Shown one piece after another: positions 1 through 6,663 of a stretch of 8,362 nucleotides of DNA. Source of the DNA: an uncultured Clostridia bacterium. GTDB taxonomy: Bacteria; Bacillota; Clostridia; Oscillospirales; Oscillospiraceae. The stretch spans positions 1 to 8,362 of the forward strand of contig CAMVJF010000062.1 in assembly GCA_947167725.1 (NCBI GenBank), in the 5' to 3' direction. Made by a program: the position numbers and the translations under genes. The notes beneath the pieces are model-generated. The model did no database searches. It was not told where the DNA came from and saw only the letters and a program-made list of their open reading frames with translations. The first letter of the stretch is position 1. Each line of letters opens with the position of its first letter.

Positions 1-24
1 CCGGCAGCTATGCCGGGCTGTTTT
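1..24 (+). terminator. Possible terminator of an upstream gene, cut by window edge
   Basis: Bases 1-6 (CCGGCA) and 11-16 (TGCCGG) form a perfect 6-bp stem around a 4-base loop. GCTG and four T's (21-24) follow. If the unseen bases before position 1 pair with GGCTG, the stem would run straight into the T tract, as in an intrinsic terminator. The hairpin lies 56 bases before the first gene, so it more likely ends an upstream transcript than belongs to the PIG-L gene. The T tract is short and the upstream part is missing, so this is tentative. Bases 25-71 hold no convincing promoter, only the ribosome binding site of the next gene. Confidence 0.35.
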
Positions 25-71
25 CAAAAACAGCGGCACTGCTTTGAGCAGGCAGGAAAGGGGGAGGCTCC

Positions 72-839
72 ATGAGTCTGACGAAACAGATCGTGCAGAA
101 GGTCATGAAAGCACCGCAGATCGGCGGTTTCCGGCGGTATCTGTTTATCGGTCCGCATCCGGACGATATCGAAATCGGTGCCGGAGCGCTCGCCGCAAAA
201 CTCGCCGCGGCCGGCAAAGAGGTGTATTTCCTCGTTTGTCTGGACGGCCGCTTCGGCGGAGGAAACCGGCCGCTTCTTTCTCCGGATGAGCTCGCAGCCG
301 AACGGAAAGCGGAGGCTAAGGCATCGGCGTCTGTGCTCGGCGCAAAGGAAGTCCGCTTTCTTGATCTCTGTGACGGCGGATTTTACGATCTTGACGAGCT
401 CGAGCGTTCGATCGCGCGCGTCGTGGGTGAGATCAAGCCCGATATCCTCTTCGCGCCGGATTCCTGCGTGGAGAGCGAATGTCACAAGGACCATCTGAAC
501 GTCGGTCGTGCGGTCAGGAGCATCGCCTGCTTTGCGCCATATTCCGGGATCATGGAGCGATACGGTGCGGAGCGTGCCGACATCAAAGCGCTCGCTCTGT
601 ATTTCACAGCAAAACCGAACCGCTTTGTCTCCACTTCGGGATTCCTTTCCGTCCAGCTCGACGCGATCTTCTCCTGTCACAAGTCACAGTTTCCCGTCCC
701 CTCCGCAGAGGCGGATTCGCTGAAGCTCTATCTGAAGCTGCGTGCGGTGGAATACGGTCTGCGCTGCCTGTCGAAGAGTGGGGAGGCTTATCGGGTTTTG
801 GATGCGACAAGGATGCATTGTCTTCCGGAGGGATGCTGA
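72..839 (+). CDS. PIG-L (LmbE-like) family deacetylase
   Basis: This 255-residue protein is a PIG-L/LmbE-type zinc hydrolase, a family that removes acetyl groups from N-acetyl sugars such as GlcNAc-containing lipids, mycothiol or bacillithiol precursors. The family's first motif, PHPDDIEIGAG, is at residues 28-38 and gives H29, D31 and D32; the second, HKDHLNVG, is at 138-145. By analogy with MshB, H29, D32 and H141 would bind zinc and D31 would be the general base. There is no signal peptide or membrane segment, so it should be cytosolic. The ATG at 72 follows GGAGG (63-67) by 4 bases and places the Rossmann-like first strand (YLFIGPHPDD) about 20 residues in, as usual. It is the first gene of a three-gene operon, 1 bp before the acyltransferase. 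The family assignment is firm; the substrate is unknown. Bacillithiol biosynthesis (BshB) is possible but nothing in the context supports it. Confidence 0.92.
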   Translation: MSLTKQIVQKVMKAPQIGGFRRYLFIGPHPDDIEIGAGALAAKLAAAGKEVYFLVCLDGRFGGGNRPLLSPDELAAERKAEAKASASVLGAKEVRFLDLCDGGFYDLDELERSIARVVGEIKPDILFAPDSCVESECHKDHLNVGRAVRSIACFAPYSGIMERYGAERADIKALALYFTAKPNRFVSTSGFLSVQLDAIFSCHKSQFPVPSAEADSLKLYLKLRAVEYGLRCLSKSGEAYRVLDATRMHCLPEGC

Positions 840-840
840 C

Positions 841-2052
841 ATGGCCGATCGAGAAGCGGCAAGCGGAGCTCGGTTCAAAAACAGAATATGCTCGAAAAAA
901 AGCGGCACGCCCGACTCATGGATGTACCGCTTTATCTTCTTTATCGTAAGACTATGGCAAGGAAAGCGCCAGCGGATTGAGATCGACGCCGAAAAGATGA
1001 AGGGCATCGCGGCGCCGTATATCCTGCTGGCCAACCACGAGTCGTTTTTCGACTTTTATTATCTCTCCATGCTCCCCCATCCGCGCTCGCCGAGCTATCT
1101 CGTCAACGAGTATTACTGTACCAGACCCATCCTCAGGGGAATGGCGAAGCGAGGCGGCATTCTTTCAAAGAGACTCTTTACCAAGGACCTCGCCTCCCCC
1201 GTCGGTATCCTTCGCACCGTTCGCGGCGGATGGCCTGTCGTCATTTTTCCCGAAGGGCGGCTTTCTTCGGACGGAAGGAGCAACCCCATTGTGGAGAAAG
1301 GCGGCGCCTTCTACAAAAAGCTCGGCTGTGATCTTGTACTTGTAAAGATCGACGGCGCCTACTTCGCCGCGCCGAAGTGGCGAAAACGGAAATACCGCTC
1401 GAATATCCTTGTAAAGGTCGAACGGATCGTAACAAAGGAGGAGGCCGCTTCCCTGCCGGCGGCGGCGTTGGATCGGCTGATCGCGGATACGCTCTATAAC
1501 GACGCGTCGCAAAGCGATCGCAACCGCTATCCGCAGCCGGACAAGGCCGAAGGCCTGGAAGGATTGCTTTACCGCTGCGCGGACTGCGGCACGCTCTACT
1601 CGACGCGCGGAGAGGGCTGCGCGCTCGTCTGTCATGCATGCGGTGCACGGCACCGGCTTAACGAGAGCTATCGTTTTGAAGACGACGCCGTCTCGATCTC
1701 GGCATATTACGAGCGGATCGCGGCGATGGAAAAAGATTCGCTGCCGGAGCTTTCTCTGGAAACAAACGTCAGGACAAAGATTTTTGAAAAAAAGGGCGGC
1801 GCGGCGCGCTTCGAAGAGGGCGTCTGCACGCTGACGCGCGATCGTTTTTCATACCGCTCGGACAGCGCGGAGTTATCGATCCCGACGGAAAAGCTCCCCG
1901 CGCACGCCTTTTCGTGCAGCGAAGAATTTGAGCTCTATCACGGCGGCGAGCTCTGCTATTTCTACCCGAAAAAGGATCCGCAGCAGGCGGCGCGTTGGGC
2001 GATGCTGGTCGATCTGCTCAGAAGAGAAAGAGAAGGAGACAATGAAGCGTGA
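841..2052 (+). CDS. PlsC-type lysophospholipid acyltransferase with C-terminal zinc ribbon
   Basis: This 403-residue protein has a PlsC/AGPAT acyltransferase domain at about residues 28-215. Motif I is NHESFFD (H66 and D71, the HX4D catalytic pair) and motif III is FPEGR (136-140). Such enzymes transfer an acyl chain to a lysolipid, classically making phosphatidic acid at the inner membrane face; the acceptor here is unknown. A hydrophobic aromatic stretch near residues 28-40 probably anchors it to the membrane. After the catalytic domain comes a C4 zinc ribbon, C246-x2-C249 and C264-x2-C267, then a beta-rich region of about 120 residues (280-403) that I cannot name; its shape suggests a PH-like fold. 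Classical PlsC proteins are about 240 residues, so roughly 160 are extra. I chose the ATG at 841 because GGAGG lies 9-13 bases upstream and it starts 1 bp after the deacetylase stop. An in-frame ATG at 742 would overlap that gene by 98 bp. The 3' end overlaps the transporter by 4 bp. Confidence 0.9.
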   Translation: MADREAASGARFKNRICSKKSGTPDSWMYRFIFFIVRLWQGKRQRIEIDAEKMKGIAAPYILLANHESFFDFYYLSMLPHPRSPSYLVNEYYCTRPILRGMAKRGGILSKRLFTKDLASPVGILRTVRGGWPVVIFPEGRLSSDGRSNPIVEKGGAFYKKLGCDLVLVKIDGAYFAAPKWRKRKYRSNILVKVERIVTKEEAASLPAAALDRLIADTLYNDASQSDRNRYPQPDKAEGLEGLLYRCADCGTLYSTRGEGCALVCHACGARHRLNESYRFEDDAVSISAYYERIAAMEKDSLPELSLETNVRTKIFEKKGGAARFEEGVCTLTRDRFSYRSDSAELSIPTEKLPAHAFSCSEEFELYHGGELCYFYPKKDPQQAARWAMLVDLLRREREGDNEA

Positions 2053-3485
2053 ATAAAGAAAAGAAACAAAAAACTCTGATCAACATATCCAAAAAGACTT
2101 TCGTGCAGGTCACGCTGCTCCTCGTCTGTCTTTTGATCTTTTCCGTCGTACTGACTTACTTCATTCCCAAAGGCGAATTCGGCGTATTCCCGGACGGGAA
2201 CTGGGATTATTCAAAATACATCCCGCGCGGCGATCTCGGCGGACTCTCTCCCCTTCGCGCGCTCCTGTCGCCCGTCCTTGTCTTTTTTTCCGCAGACGGG
2301 CTGACGTTGCTGATGCTCTCGCTCTTTCTGTTTGTGATCTCCTCGTCTTTTCAGGTGATGAACGACGTCGGCGGTATTCGCGCGCTCGTCGGATCGCTTT
2401 CCGCTCGTTTCTCCGAAAAGCGAGAGCTTCTTCTCTGCCTCGTCGCGTGCCTGTTCTATTGCTTCGGCTCCTTCCTCGGACTGTTCGAGGAAATGCTCAC
2501 CATGCTGCCGATCGTCTGCGCGCTTTGCGTCATGCTGGGCTTCGACTCCTTCACCGGTTTTATCTGCTGTATCCTCGCATGCGGCTTCGGCTTTGCGGGC
2601 GCAATGACGAATCCCTTCACCGTGCCGCTCGCCTCCGAGATCATCGGCGTAAGTCCGATGGAGCACATCAGCTTTCGTCTGCTGATCTTTATCGTCATGT
2701 TTGGTCTGCTCCTTCTGTTCCTGCTGCGCTATGTCAAAAAGATCAAGACCGATCCGGCCGCGAGCCTTACCGCACCGCATGACGAGGCGCTCCGCGCATC
2801 CGCGTCCGAAATCGTCAAAGAAGCTCAGGGCGGGCAGAAAGACAAGCGGCTCGAGCTGATCTACGCGGTTTTCCTCCTTGCGGCGCTCGCACTGATCATC
2901 GTATCCTCATTGAGCAGCGCGCTGCGCTCATACAGCGTGGTCGTTTTAACGGCATATTTTCTGATATTCGGCATCCTTGCCGGTGTGATCGCCCACGGGG
3001 ATGTCCGCTTTGTCATCAAAAGCTTCCTGCGCGGTCTGGGCGGCGCACTTCCGACAATCGTTTTTATCGCGCTGGCGGCCTCGATCAAATATGTTTTCGT
3101 CGAGGGGCACGTCCTTCCGACGATCGTTCATTCGCTCAATACGCTCATCGAGGGACGCAGCCCGATCGCGGTGGCGCTGCTGATCTATCTCGTCGTGCTG
3201 CTGCTGGAGTTCTTTATTTCCTCCTCCACGGCGAAGGCGATCCTGGTGATGGGGCTTCTTGCGATCGTCAATACCGGGCTGAGCAAGCCCCTTTTGGTCC
3301 TGCTTTACACCTTCGGCGACGGATATACAAACGTTCTTTTCCCGACCTCGCCGGTGCTGCTGATCTCGCTTTCCATGATCGAGATGGATTATTTCTCCTG
3401 GATCAAGAAGAGCAAATGGCTCTTTTTGGTGAACTTTCTGCTTGTAGTCGCATTCATCGTTCTCGGCGTCGTTCTGGGTTATTGA
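2049..3485 (+). CDS. YfcC-family membrane transporter (DcuC/ArcD ion-transporter superfamily)
   Basis: This 478-residue polytopic inner-membrane protein has about 12 hydrophobic segments, for example residues 18-38, 74-99, 126-146, 168-186, 208-228, 269-289, 296-316, 333-350, 372-392 and 456-476. A charged cytoplasmic loop at about 229-268 splits it into two halves. Features of YfcC and its DcuC/ArcD relatives are FLGLFEEMLTMLPI (142-155), the TNPFTVPLASEIIG stretch (187-200), SSSTAKA (391-397), and FGDGYTNVLFPTSP (422-435), which resembles the second helical-hairpin signature of the superfamily. Relatives move C4-dicarboxylates, basic amino acids or peptides; the substrate here cannot be read from sequence. 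The GTG start at 2049 overlaps the acyltransferase stop (GTGA) and follows AAGGAG (2033-2038) by 10 bases, which suggests translational coupling. It is the last gene of the operon, ending 17 bp before the terminator stem. Confidence 0.87.
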   Translation: MNKEKKQKTLINISKKTFVQVTLLLVCLLIFSVVLTYFIPKGEFGVFPDGNWDYSKYIPRGDLGGLSPLRALLSPVLVFFSADGLTLLMLSLFLFVISSSFQVMNDVGGIRALVGSLSARFSEKRELLLCLVACLFYCFGSFLGLFEEMLTMLPIVCALCVMLGFDSFTGFICCILACGFGFAGAMTNPFTVPLASEIIGVSPMEHISFRLLIFIVMFGLLLLFLLRYVKKIKTDPAASLTAPHDEALRASASEIVKEAQGGQKDKRLELIYAVFLLAALALIIVSSLSSALRSYSVVVLTAYFLIFGILAGVIAHGDVRFVIKSFLRGLGGALPTIVFIALAASIKYVFVEGHVLPTIVHSLNTLIEGRSPIAVALLIYLVVLLLEFFISSSTAKAILVMGLLAIVNTGLSKPLLVLLYTFGDGYTNVLFPTSPVLLISLSMIEMDYFSWIKKSKWLFLVNFLLVVAFIVLGVVLGY

Positions 3486-3502
3486 TCATAAGCGTATGCA
3501 AA

Positions 3503-3537
3503 GGTCCGCCGACCTCACGGTCGGCGGACCATTTTTT
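3503..3537 (+). terminator. Intrinsic terminator between convergent operons
   Basis: A perfect 12-bp GC-rich stem (3503-3514 with 3519-3530, starting GGTCCGCCGACC) closes a 4-base TCAC loop. An A and six T's (3532-3537) follow, a textbook rho-independent terminator for the + strand operon. On the - strand the same hairpin sits directly after the cotJC stop, whose TAA (3538-3536) lies within the T tract. In that direction the stem is followed only by TTTGC, so it may stop cotJ transcripts too, but less efficiently. Confidence 0.93.
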
Positions 3538-4129
3538 ACCGGAACGCGGGGTTCAGCGCGTAGACGTTTTTCTCGTCCATTTTGTCGAGCGTGCGGCGCA
3601 GCGCTTCGCCGAAGCGCTGATAGTGTACAAGCTCGCGCTCGCGCAGGTATTTGATAACGTCGTTGACGTCCGGATCGTCCGAGAGCCGCAGGATGTTGTC
3701 GTAGGTCACTCGCGCCTTCTGCTCGGCCGCAAGGTCTTCGTTGAGATCGGTGATCGGATCGCCCTTGACGCCGATCGAGGCCGCGCTCCACGGAAAGCCG
3801 GAAGCGGCCGTGGGATAGACGCCGGCGGTATGATCGACAAAGTAGAGGTCAAAGCCGGCCTTTTTGATCTCCTCCGGCGTCATTTCTCGGGTAAGCTGAT
3901 GAAGGATCGTGCCGACCATTTCCAGGTGCCCAAGCTCCTCCGTCCCGATATCGGTGAGCAGGCCCTTCAGCTCCGGATAAGGCATCGAAAAGCGCTGGCT
4001 CAGATAGCGAAGCGATGCGCCGAGCTCTCCGTCCGGACCGCCGTACTGCGAGACGATAAACTTTGCAAGGGCAGGATTCGGGTTTTTGATCCTGACAGGA
4101 TACTGAAGCTTCTTTTCATAAACGAACAT
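3536..4129 (-). CDS. cotJC: Spore coat protein CotJC, manganese-catalase family
   Basis: This 197-residue protein is a ferritin-like four-helix protein of the manganese-catalase family, in its short CotJC form. In the mother cell CotJC is a spore-coat component, and relatives can break down hydrogen peroxide at a di-manganese site. The expected ligands are present when compared with the Lactobacillus plantarum enzyme: E35 (GGPDGE), E65 and H68 (TEELGH), E136 (AAEQKAR) and H169 (LVHYQRF). The E136-to-H169 spacing of 33 equals that of the known enzyme, so the site looks intact. Length fits CotJC (about 190 residues), shorter than full catalases. The ATG at 4129 is preceded by GGGGAGG with 8 bases of spacing. 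The gene starts 3 bases after the CotJA/B fusion gene and should be co-transcribed with it. Its stop codon lies inside the T tract of the shared terminator. Confidence 0.95.
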   Translation of the reverse strand: MFVYEKKLQYPVRIKNPNPALAKFIVSQYGGPDGELGASLRYLSQRFSMPYPELKGLLTDIGTEELGHLEMVGTILHQLTREMTPEEIKKAGFDLYFVDHTAGVYPTAASGFPWSAASIGVKGDPITDLNEDLAAEQKARVTYDNILRLSDDPDVNDVIKYLRERELVHYQRFGEALRRTLDKMDEKNVYALNPAFR

Positions 4130-4132
4130 CGC

Positions 4133-4579
4133 TCAATCCTCCCCTTTCACGCAAACGTCCCACGGCCACGGATCGCAGAGCCAGGCGTACTTCTCCATGC
4201 CGAGCATATCGCTCTGACAGATCGGACCGTACTTCCTGGCGTATTTCTCATGCGCAGTCTTTGAGAGAGCCAGAATATGCTGATACATTTCGAAGGCTTC
4301 TCGGTCGTCCCTGTGCGTGTCGAGATAGAGTTCCAGTTCGTCGGCGACAAAATCCATCGCCATGAGTTCGCCGAGCGGAGTATCGCTCAGCGGGCCGTTG
4401 ACCATGCCCCGAAAAGGCAGATCAAGGCCCGGAAAGAGCGTGCCTCTGCCGATCGCGGTCTGCGGCTCGTACTGCGGCTCGGCGCCGTCCTGAAGCGGGA
4501 CATAAGCGGAGGCCAGCGGCGCGCGGGCAGGCAGAGAGCCGTATCGATAATCGTTGCTGGGATTGCTTTCCAAAATCAT
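4133..4579 (-). CDS. CotJA-CotJB fusion spore coat protein
   Basis: The 148-residue product joins two coat proteins normally encoded by separate genes. Residues ~20-62 match CotJA (SAYVPLQ, then RGTLFPGLDLPFRGM). Residues ~69-148 match CotJB: LGELMAMDFVADELELYLDTH, a KYGPI segment near 116-120 and the terminal DPWPWDV at 136-142. A short Pro/Gly-rich linker (NGPLSDTP) joins them with no stop codon or frameshift visible between. In Bacillus subtilis, cotJA, cotJB and cotJC are three genes of about 82, 87 and 189 codons, expressed in the mother cell. Here the CotJA part is shorter than that, while the CotJB part looks nearly complete. The fused protein probably assembles with CotJC in the coat. 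The start is uncertain: the ATG at 4579 has GGAGG only 1 base upstream, while an in-frame TTG at 4573 has ideal 7-base spacing and would give 146 residues. cotJC follows after 3 bases. Confidence 0.88.
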   Translation of the reverse strand: MILESNPSNDYRYGSLPARAPLASAYVPLQDGAEPQYEPQTAIGRGTLFPGLDLPFRGMVNGPLSDTPLGELMAMDFVADELELYLDTHRDDREAFEMYQHILALSKTAHEKYARKYGPICQSDMLGMEKYAWLCDPWPWDVCVKGED

Positions 4580-4586
4580 TCCTCCC
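4571..4586 (-). promoter_or_regulatory. cotJAB ribosome binding site favouring a TTG start
   Basis: On the - strand GGGAGG (4586-4581) is followed by AATGATTTTG. The first ATG (4579) is separated from GGAGG by 1 base, too close for normal initiation. The in-frame TTG (4573-4571) is separated by 7 bases. The site also forms one arm of the 13-bp inverted repeat, so its access may be controlled by RNA folding. Confidence 0.6.
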
Positions 4587-4643
4587 GAATGTGTGGAATC
4601 ACCGTGAGCATAAGCTCAGGCCATTCTATGCATTCGGGAGGAA
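4579..4643 (-). repeat. 13-bp inverted repeat enclosing the cotJ promoter start and covering its ribosome binding site
   Basis: TTCCTCCCGAATG (4579-4591) and its exact reverse complement (4631-4643) are separated by 39 bases. In a - strand transcript coming from ligA they would pair into a 13-bp stem that buries the GGGAGG of cotJAB and the A of the first ATG. A smaller hairpin (TGAGC/GCTCA, 4605-4618) lies within the loop. No T tract follows closely enough for a good terminator (only four T's, inside the cotJ coding start). The repeat could instead be a DNA operator, since one arm lies in the promoter spacer. Confidence 0.7.
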
Positions 4644-4650
4644 AACGGTT
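4623..4650 (-). promoter_or_regulatory. Putative mother-cell sigma (SigK/SigE-like) promoter for cotJ
   Basis: On the - strand AACC (4650-4647) is followed, after 16 bases, by CATAGAATG (4630-4622). The SigK consensus is mACm, 16-17 bases, CATAnnnTA, so only the last base differs. The -10 part also matches the SigE consensus CATACAnT at 7 of 8 positions, but no good SigE -35 box is seen. Transcription would start near 4618-4615, about 40 bases before the cotJAB start. The match agrees with the known mother-cell expression of cotJ in Bacillus. It is a motif reading, not proof. Confidence 0.55.
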
Positions 4651-4672
4651 TCTTTGTCGAATCAGCATCCAA

Positions 4673-6649
4673 TCAGCGTATCATCGCCGCGAACTCTTCT
4701 TCGCTGATAACGGGAATGCCCAGCTCCCCGGCTTTGGCAAGCTTGCTGCCCGCGTTTTCGCCTGCAAGGACATAGCTCGTTTTTTTGGAAACGGAACCCG
4801 AAGCCTTGCCGCCATAACGCTCGATGATCGCGGAGGCTTCGTCGCGCGTATAGGTCGAGAGCGTCCCGGTGAGTACGAAGGTCTTTCCCGAGAAGCGGTT
4901 GTCAACGATCGTTTCACGGCTTTCAAAATCGACCCCCGCCTCGCGCAGCAGACGTATCTGATGCTGCGACTGCTCAAGGGAGAACCATTCGGTGATGAAT
5001 CCAGCGGTGATCGCGCCGATATCGGGAATGGCCGTCAGTTCGTCCGGAGAGGCAGCCATAACCGCATCCAGATCGGGAAAATGCATTGCCAGCGTGCGCG
5101 CCGCCTTCTGTCCGACCTGGCGGATCCCGAAGGCGCAGAGCAGCCGGGCCAGTCCGGCCTTTTTGCTTTTCTCAATGGAAGCGATCAGATTCTGCGCGGA
5201 TTTTTCTCCCATTCGATCGAGCATTGCGACCGACTGCGCCTCGAGATAATAGAGATCCGCAAAGCTGTTGACGAGGCCGCTTCCGATAAGGCTTTCACAA
5301 ACGGAGATCCCGAGCCCCTCGATATCCATGGCCTCCCGTGAGGCGAAATGCGCAAGATTGCGCAGGCGCTGCGCGGGACACTCGGGACTGGTGCAGCGAA
5401 GGGCCGCGCCGTCCTCATCCCGAACGACCGGCGAGCCGCACTCGGGGCAGAACCCGGGCATCCGGAAAGGAACGCTGTTTTCCGGACGTCGGGCAAAGTT
5501 GACCGAAACGACCTCGGGGATGATCTCTCCCGCCTTCTGCAAAACGACGGTATCTCCGATGCGGACGTCGAGACGATCGATATTGTCCTGATTGTGCAGC
5601 GTCGCGGCCGAGACCGTCGTTCCGGCAAGACGCACGGGCTCGACGATCACCTTCGGCGTAAGCACGCCGGTGCGGCCGACCTGAACGGCGATATCAAGGA
5701 CGCGGCTTTCCTTCTTTTCGGGCGGATATTTGAACGCGACAGCCCAGCGCGGCGCCTTGGCCGTGCTGCCGAGAAAGCTGCGCTGGGACAGAGAGTTGAT
5801 CTTGATGACGGCGCCGTCCATTTCAAAAGGCAGGTCTCCCCTGTTCTCGCCGAGCCACTCGATGCGCTCAACGCAGTCGCGGATATTGTCGTATACCTTG
5901 TATTGGACGACCGGGAAGCCCATCTCCCGCATGGCGTCAAGCGTCTCGGCGTGCGTGGCGTATGGCTTGCCGGAGCTGTACTGAAGATTGAAGCAGATGA
6001 TATCCAGCTTGCGTGAAGCGGTGATCTTACTGTCGAGCTGGCGCATTGAGCCCGCGGCGGCGTTGCGCGGATTGGCAAGCATCGGCTCGCCGTTGATCTC
6101 GCGCTCGCGATTGAGCTCCTCAAAAACAGCCTTGGACATATAGACCTCGCCGCGAACGATCAGACGCTCGGGCGCGTTCTCGATGCGGAGAGGCACGGAA
6201 CGTACCGTGCGGAGGTTCTCCGTAACGTCCTCCCCCGTCATGCCGTCGCCGCGGGTCGCACCGCGTACGAACACGCCGTTCTCATATTCCAGGGACATCG
6301 ACAAACCGTCGATCTTGGGTTCGACCGTATAGCTGTGCGCGTCGGAGAGGAGCGAATCCATACGCTCGCCGAAGGCGAAGAGCTCGTCGAAAGAAAATAC
6401 GTCGGTCAGGCTCTCAAGCGGTACCTGATGATGCACGGGCGTGAACTGGCTCAGCGCCTGGCCGCCCACGCGCTGCGTCGGGGAGTCGGGCGTCACAAGC
6501 TCGGGATGCTCGGCCTCGAGCGCCTTAAGGCGCTGCATAAGCATGTCAAAATCGTAGTCCGAGATCACGGGCGCGTCATAAACATAATAGAGCTTGCTGT
6601 GATAGTTGATCTCCTTCCGGAGCTGCAGGATCTCCTTTTGAACGTCCAT
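4673..6649 (-). CDS. ligA: NAD+-dependent DNA ligase LigA
   Basis: This full-length (658-residue) bacterial DNA ligase seals nicks during replication and repair, using NAD+ as AMP donor. Domains follow the family order. The N-terminal Ia region has the NMN-binding YYVYDAPVISDYDFD stretch (21-35). The adenylation domain carries the nucleotidyl-lysine motif EPKIDG (K112). Further nucleotidyltransferase motifs include RGEVY (166-170) and DGAVIK (278-283). An OB fold (about 318-396) includes the RIGDTVVLQKAGEIIPEV run. A C4 zinc finger has Cys 401, 404, 419 and 424, helix-hairpin-helix repeats span about 430-560, and a BRCT domain spans about 586-658. I chose the ATG at 6649 because GAGGAG lies 8 bases upstream. 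A GTG six codons earlier overlaps the preceding stop and lacks such a site. The gene starts 14 bases after the PLP-enzyme gene, probably in one operon with it and murD. All key residues are present. Confidence 0.98.
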   Translation of the reverse strand: MDVQKEILQLRKEINYHSKLYYVYDAPVISDYDFDMLMQRLKALEAEHPELVTPDSPTQRVGGQALSQFTPVHHQVPLESLTDVFSFDELFAFGERMDSLLSDAHSYTVEPKIDGLSMSLEYENGVFVRGATRGDGMTGEDVTENLRTVRSVPLRIENAPERLIVRGEVYMSKAVFEELNREREINGEPMLANPRNAAAGSMRQLDSKITASRKLDIICFNLQYSSGKPYATHAETLDAMREMGFPVVQYKVYDNIRDCVERIEWLGENRGDLPFEMDGAVIKINSLSQRSFLGSTAKAPRWAVAFKYPPEKKESRVLDIAVQVGRTGVLTPKVIVEPVRLAGTTVSAATLHNQDNIDRLDVRIGDTVVLQKAGEIIPEVVSVNFARRPENSVPFRMPGFCPECGSPVVRDEDGAALRCTSPECPAQRLRNLAHFASREAMDIEGLGISVCESLIGSGLVNSFADLYYLEAQSVAMLDRMGEKSAQNLIASIEKSKKAGLARLLCAFGIRQVGQKAARTLAMHFPDLDAVMAASPDELTAIPDIGAITAGFITEWFSLEQSQHQIRLLREAGVDFESRETIVDNRFSGKTFVLTGTLSTYTRDEASAIIERYGGKASGSVSKKTSYVLAGENAGSKLAKAGELGIPVISEEEFAAMIR

Positions 6650-6663
6650 GGGAAACACTCCTC

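Noticed and set aside
17..34. Near-perfect palindrome GCTGTTTT/AAAACAGC before the first gene
   Set aside because: Its centre is AT-rich with almost no loop and it competes with the 1-16 hairpin; by itself it supports neither a promoter nor an operator.
24..680. A 218-codon - strand open frame opposite the PIG-L gene
   Set aside because: It is a shadow of the deacetylase, whose HPDD and HKDH motifs are on the + strand.
742..840. Upstream extension of the acyltransferase to an ATG at 742
   Set aside because: It would overlap the deacetylase by 98 bp, and the ATG at 841 has a strong, well-spaced GGAGG.
1514..1521. GCGATCGC octamer resembling the cyanobacterial HIP1 repeat
   Set aside because: It is a single copy within coding sequence; GATCG-containing codon pairs are frequent throughout, so it reflects codon use.
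3416..4264. A 282-codon + strand open frame opposite the cotJ genes
   Set aside because: It is antisense to two clearly recognised coat genes, begins inside the transporter gene and reads through the terminator hairpin; its product has no recognisable motif. Long antisense frames are expected in GC-rich coding DNA.
4579..4643. The inverted repeat as the ligA terminator
   Set aside because: The 39-base loop is long and only four T's follow, several bases away inside cotJAB coding sequence. A masking or operator role fits better.
4277..5341. A 354-codon + strand open frame opposite ligA and cotJAB
   Set aside because: It crosses the promoter gap and the end of ligA, where the BRCT and helix-hairpin-helix domains are clear on the other strand. 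The product resembles no family.
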